From Alphaproteobacteria bacterium (lineage in GTDB: Bacteria > Pseudomonadota > Alphaproteobacteria > Micavibrionales > Micavibrionaceae), in assembly GCA_021775915.1 (NCBI GenBank), contig JAJFGW010000035.1:1-64000 (forward strand): a stretch of 64,000 bases of DNA, written 5' to 3'. Position numbers and translations under genes: made by a program. The notes beneath the pieces are model-generated. The model was not told the DNA's origin. It saw only the letters and a list, made by a program, of their open reading frames with translations, and searched no databases. This document shows positions 62,393 through 64,000 of the stretch, in pieces (position 1 is the stretch's first letter; every line of letters starts with the position of its first letter).

Positions 62393-63778
62393 ATGCACAT
62401 ACGTAATTTCTTTCTGACCGTTGCAAGCATCGCATTTGCCGGCGCTATCATTTCGGCTCCGGTATCGGCTCAGGAGGATGAACGCATGGCCGGAGCGCCG
62501 CCTGAGGTTGTCATCAATGATACAAGCGAAACATATCGCCAGCTCAACCTGTTCGGTGATGTTTTTGAACGTGTGCGCAGCCAGTATGTTGACGAAAGAG
62601 GGGATGAAGACCTGGTTGAAACCGCTATTAACGGCATGCTTGTCAGCCTTGACCCTCACTCATCCTATCTCGACGAAGATGATTTTGAAGAAATGCAGGT
62701 TCAGACCCGTGGAGAGTTTGGCGGCCTTGGCATCGAGGTCACCATGGAAAACGGCATCGTCAAAGTTGTTTCCCCGATTGATGATACGCCGGCCTATCGT
62801 GCCGGAGTTCAAGCCGGTGATTACATTACACATCTAAATGACGAATCTATTATGGGTCTGTCCCTGAGCGATGCCGTTGATAAAATGCGCGGCAAAGTCG
62901 GAACTGATATTAAACTAACAATCAGACGTGAAAATTCGCCCGAGGCCATTGATGTATCTATTACGCGCGATATCATTAAAATTCAGTCCGTTAAACATAA
63001 GGTTATTGATGACAGCATTGGTTATGTTCGTATCACCACTTTTAACCAAAACGCTGAAAGCGGATTAAAAAAATCAGTTAAAGAAATAAAAGAAGAACTT
63101 GGCGACCACCTTCTCGGCTTTGTTCTTGACTTACGCAACAATCCCGGCGGCTTGCTAAATCAGGCCATTGCCGTTTCCGATGCCTTTCTTGATAAAGGTG
63201 AAATTGTTTCGACAAGAGGCCGTCACGACTATGATACCAAACGTGACAATGCAACAGCAGGCGATATTACAGACGGTCTCCCTGTCATTGTGCTGGTTAA
63301 TGGCGGTTCCGCCTCGGCTTCTGAAATTGTTGCCGGCGCGCTGCAAGATCACAGACGTGCTATTGTTTTAGGAACGCAATCTTTTGGTAAGGGTTCCGTA
63401 CAAACCATCATCCCCCTACCCGGCCACGGTGCCATGCGCCTGACAACAGCGCGCTATTATACCCCTTCCGGCCGCTCCATTCAGGCAAAAGGGATCGAAC
63501 CTGATATTACGGTTGAAATGGCCAAGATTGAGCAATATGACGAACGCCGCCTGAAAGAGTCAGATCTACGGGGCGCGCTGGAGAACCCTAATAAAAAAGA
63601 CGCCTCTGAAGAAGAGCCTGAAAAAGAAACATCAGAAAAGAAAAAAGATGAAACCGCAGCTGATGACAACAAAATTGCCAAAGAAGATGTTAAGGATTAC
63701 CAGCTTTCACGCGCCGTTGACCTGATAAGAGGCGTATCTCTCTATGAAAGTCGTCTGATGGAAACAAAACAAAACTAG
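62393..63778 (+). CDS. ctpA: C-terminal processing protease, S41 (CtpA)
   Basis: Periplasmic serine protease of 461 residues. Signal peptide 1-26. An N-terminal helical region contains LDPHSSYLDEDDFEEM near 82-97. PDZ is near 100-180 (GGLGIEVTMENG). The catalytic Ser/Lys pair is in VNGGSASASEIVAGAL near 302-317 and GTQSFGKGSVQTI near 329-341. The C-terminal tail is acidic with Glu/Lys repeats. CtpA trims envelope proteins and peptidoglycan hydrolases, consistent with its place after the EnvC-like gene. Confidence 0.96.
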   Translation: MHIRNFFLTVASIAFAGAIISAPVSAQEDERMAGAPPEVVINDTSETYRQLNLFGDVFERVRSQYVDERGDEDLVETAINGMLVSLDPHSSYLDEDDFEEMQVQTRGEFGGLGIEVTMENGIVKVVSPIDDTPAYRAGVQAGDYITHLNDESIMGLSLSDAVDKMRGKVGTDIKLTIRRENSPEAIDVSITRDIIKIQSVKHKVIDDSIGYVRITTFNQNAESGLKKSVKEIKEELGDHLLGFVLDLRNNPGGLLNQAIAVSDAFLDKGEIVSTRGRHDYDTKRDNATAGDITDGLPVIVLVNGGSASASEIVAGALQDHRRAIVLGTQSFGKGSVQTIIPLPGHGAMRLTTARYYTPSGRSIQAKGIEPDITVEMAKIEQYDERRLKESDLRGALENPNKKDASEEEPEKETSEKKKDETAADDNKIAKEDVKDYQLSRAVDLIRGVSLYESRLMETKQN

Positions 63779-63787
63779 AGAACCTCT

Positions 63788-64000
63788 ATGGCTACAGCGC
63801 AAGCTCTTAATTGGTTTAAAACCAGTTTCTCTTTTAAGGCTTTCTTACAAGGCCTTGTTGTTGTTGCCGTTCTCTACTTTCTCGTTATTGTCTGGATATT
63901 CTTGAATGCCGGCAACACTCTCAAAAAGCAGCAAGACAGACTGGCATCACAAACAGTCATTATTGAATGGAGCGCCACAGCAGATCCGCAACAGGTTTCC
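63788..64000 (+). CDS. Membrane-anchored protein, partial (divergent deacetylase candidate)
   Basis: Only the first 71 residues are in the window, and the frame stays open to the last base. A cytosolic start (MATAQALNWFKTSFSFKAF) precedes one strong transmembrane segment (GLVVVAVLYFLVIVWIFL near 23-40) and an extracytoplasmic stretch. In alphaproteobacteria the gene after ctpA is commonly a divergent polysaccharide deacetylase with such an anchor. The catalytic domain is not visible, so this is inference from position. ATG 9 nt after the ctpA stop. Confidence 0.6.
   Translation, partial: MATAQALNWFKTSFSFKAFLQGLVVVAVLYFLVIVWIFLNAGNTLKKQQDRLASQTVIIEWSATADPQQVS

Overview
The window is chromosomal DNA of an alphaproteobacterium. 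The evidence is conserved gene order: lipA with a COQ10-like gene, cinA, pgpA and fused ispDF; ntrY-ntrX-trkA-dat-hfq-hflX; rnhB-ccrM; mutY with DUF721, dsbA and smc; a split F-type ATPase cluster atpI-B-E-F'-F; and nadD-rsfS-rlmH-envC-ctpA. The base composition is moderate and some intergenic regions are AT-rich. A Micavibrio-like or other deep alphaproteobacterial lineage is possible, but the sequence alone does not fix the genus. There is no insertion sequence, integrase, prophage block or CRISPR array. The window cuts a gene at each end (lipA on the left, a membrane-anchored protein on the right).

Layout. 0-4.7 kb: lipoate synthesis, a ubiquinone-binding START protein, and a minus-strand run ispDF-pgpA-cinA-glycosyltransferase. 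4.8-13.3 kb: the NtrYX two-component system, TrkA potassium control, D-amino-acid transaminase, a HAD phosphatase, Hfq and HflX. 13.25-16.3 kb: an accessory insert of an inositol-monophosphatase-like enzyme, two unknown proteins and a methyltransferase, separating hflX from mazG. 17.4-26.4 kb: a long minus-strand run for envelope and DNA metabolism (ydcF-like, mltB, rlpA, dac, tmk, holB, metG, tatD, a metallo-beta-lactamase phosphodiesterase). 26.5-37.5 kb: tRNA-Ser, a chemoreceptor, and an accessory metabolic block: a plus-strand BKACE-SDR-glycerate kinase operon facing a minus-strand SDR-lactonase-HAD operon, then a sulfide:quinone oxidoreductase and a DUF4402 exported protein. 37.7-45.9 kb: rplU-rpmA, obgE, pepA, pepN, a YqaJ-type nuclease and rnhB. 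46-53.5 kb: the cell-cycle methyltransferase CcrM, folB, mutY, DUF721, efp, suhB, an OmpA-like protein and a DsbA-like thioredoxin. 53.5-64 kb: smc, the membrane half of ATP synthase, nadD-rsfS-rlmH, an EnvC-like factor and a CtpA protease.

Most genes are housekeeping and many are translationally coupled by 1-17 nt overlaps. The most striking non-coding signal is upstream of ccrM: seven GANTC sites, the expected CcrM target, lie within 98 bp over a plausible promoter and are followed by a perfect DnaA box. This suggests methylation feedback and replication-linked control. Other points worth attention are an NtrX lacking the GAFTGA loop, a possible gamma-glutamylcyclotransferase-like unknown in the hflX-mazG insert, a structured gap between nadD and rsfS, and the paired catabolic operons at 29.4-35.3 kb.
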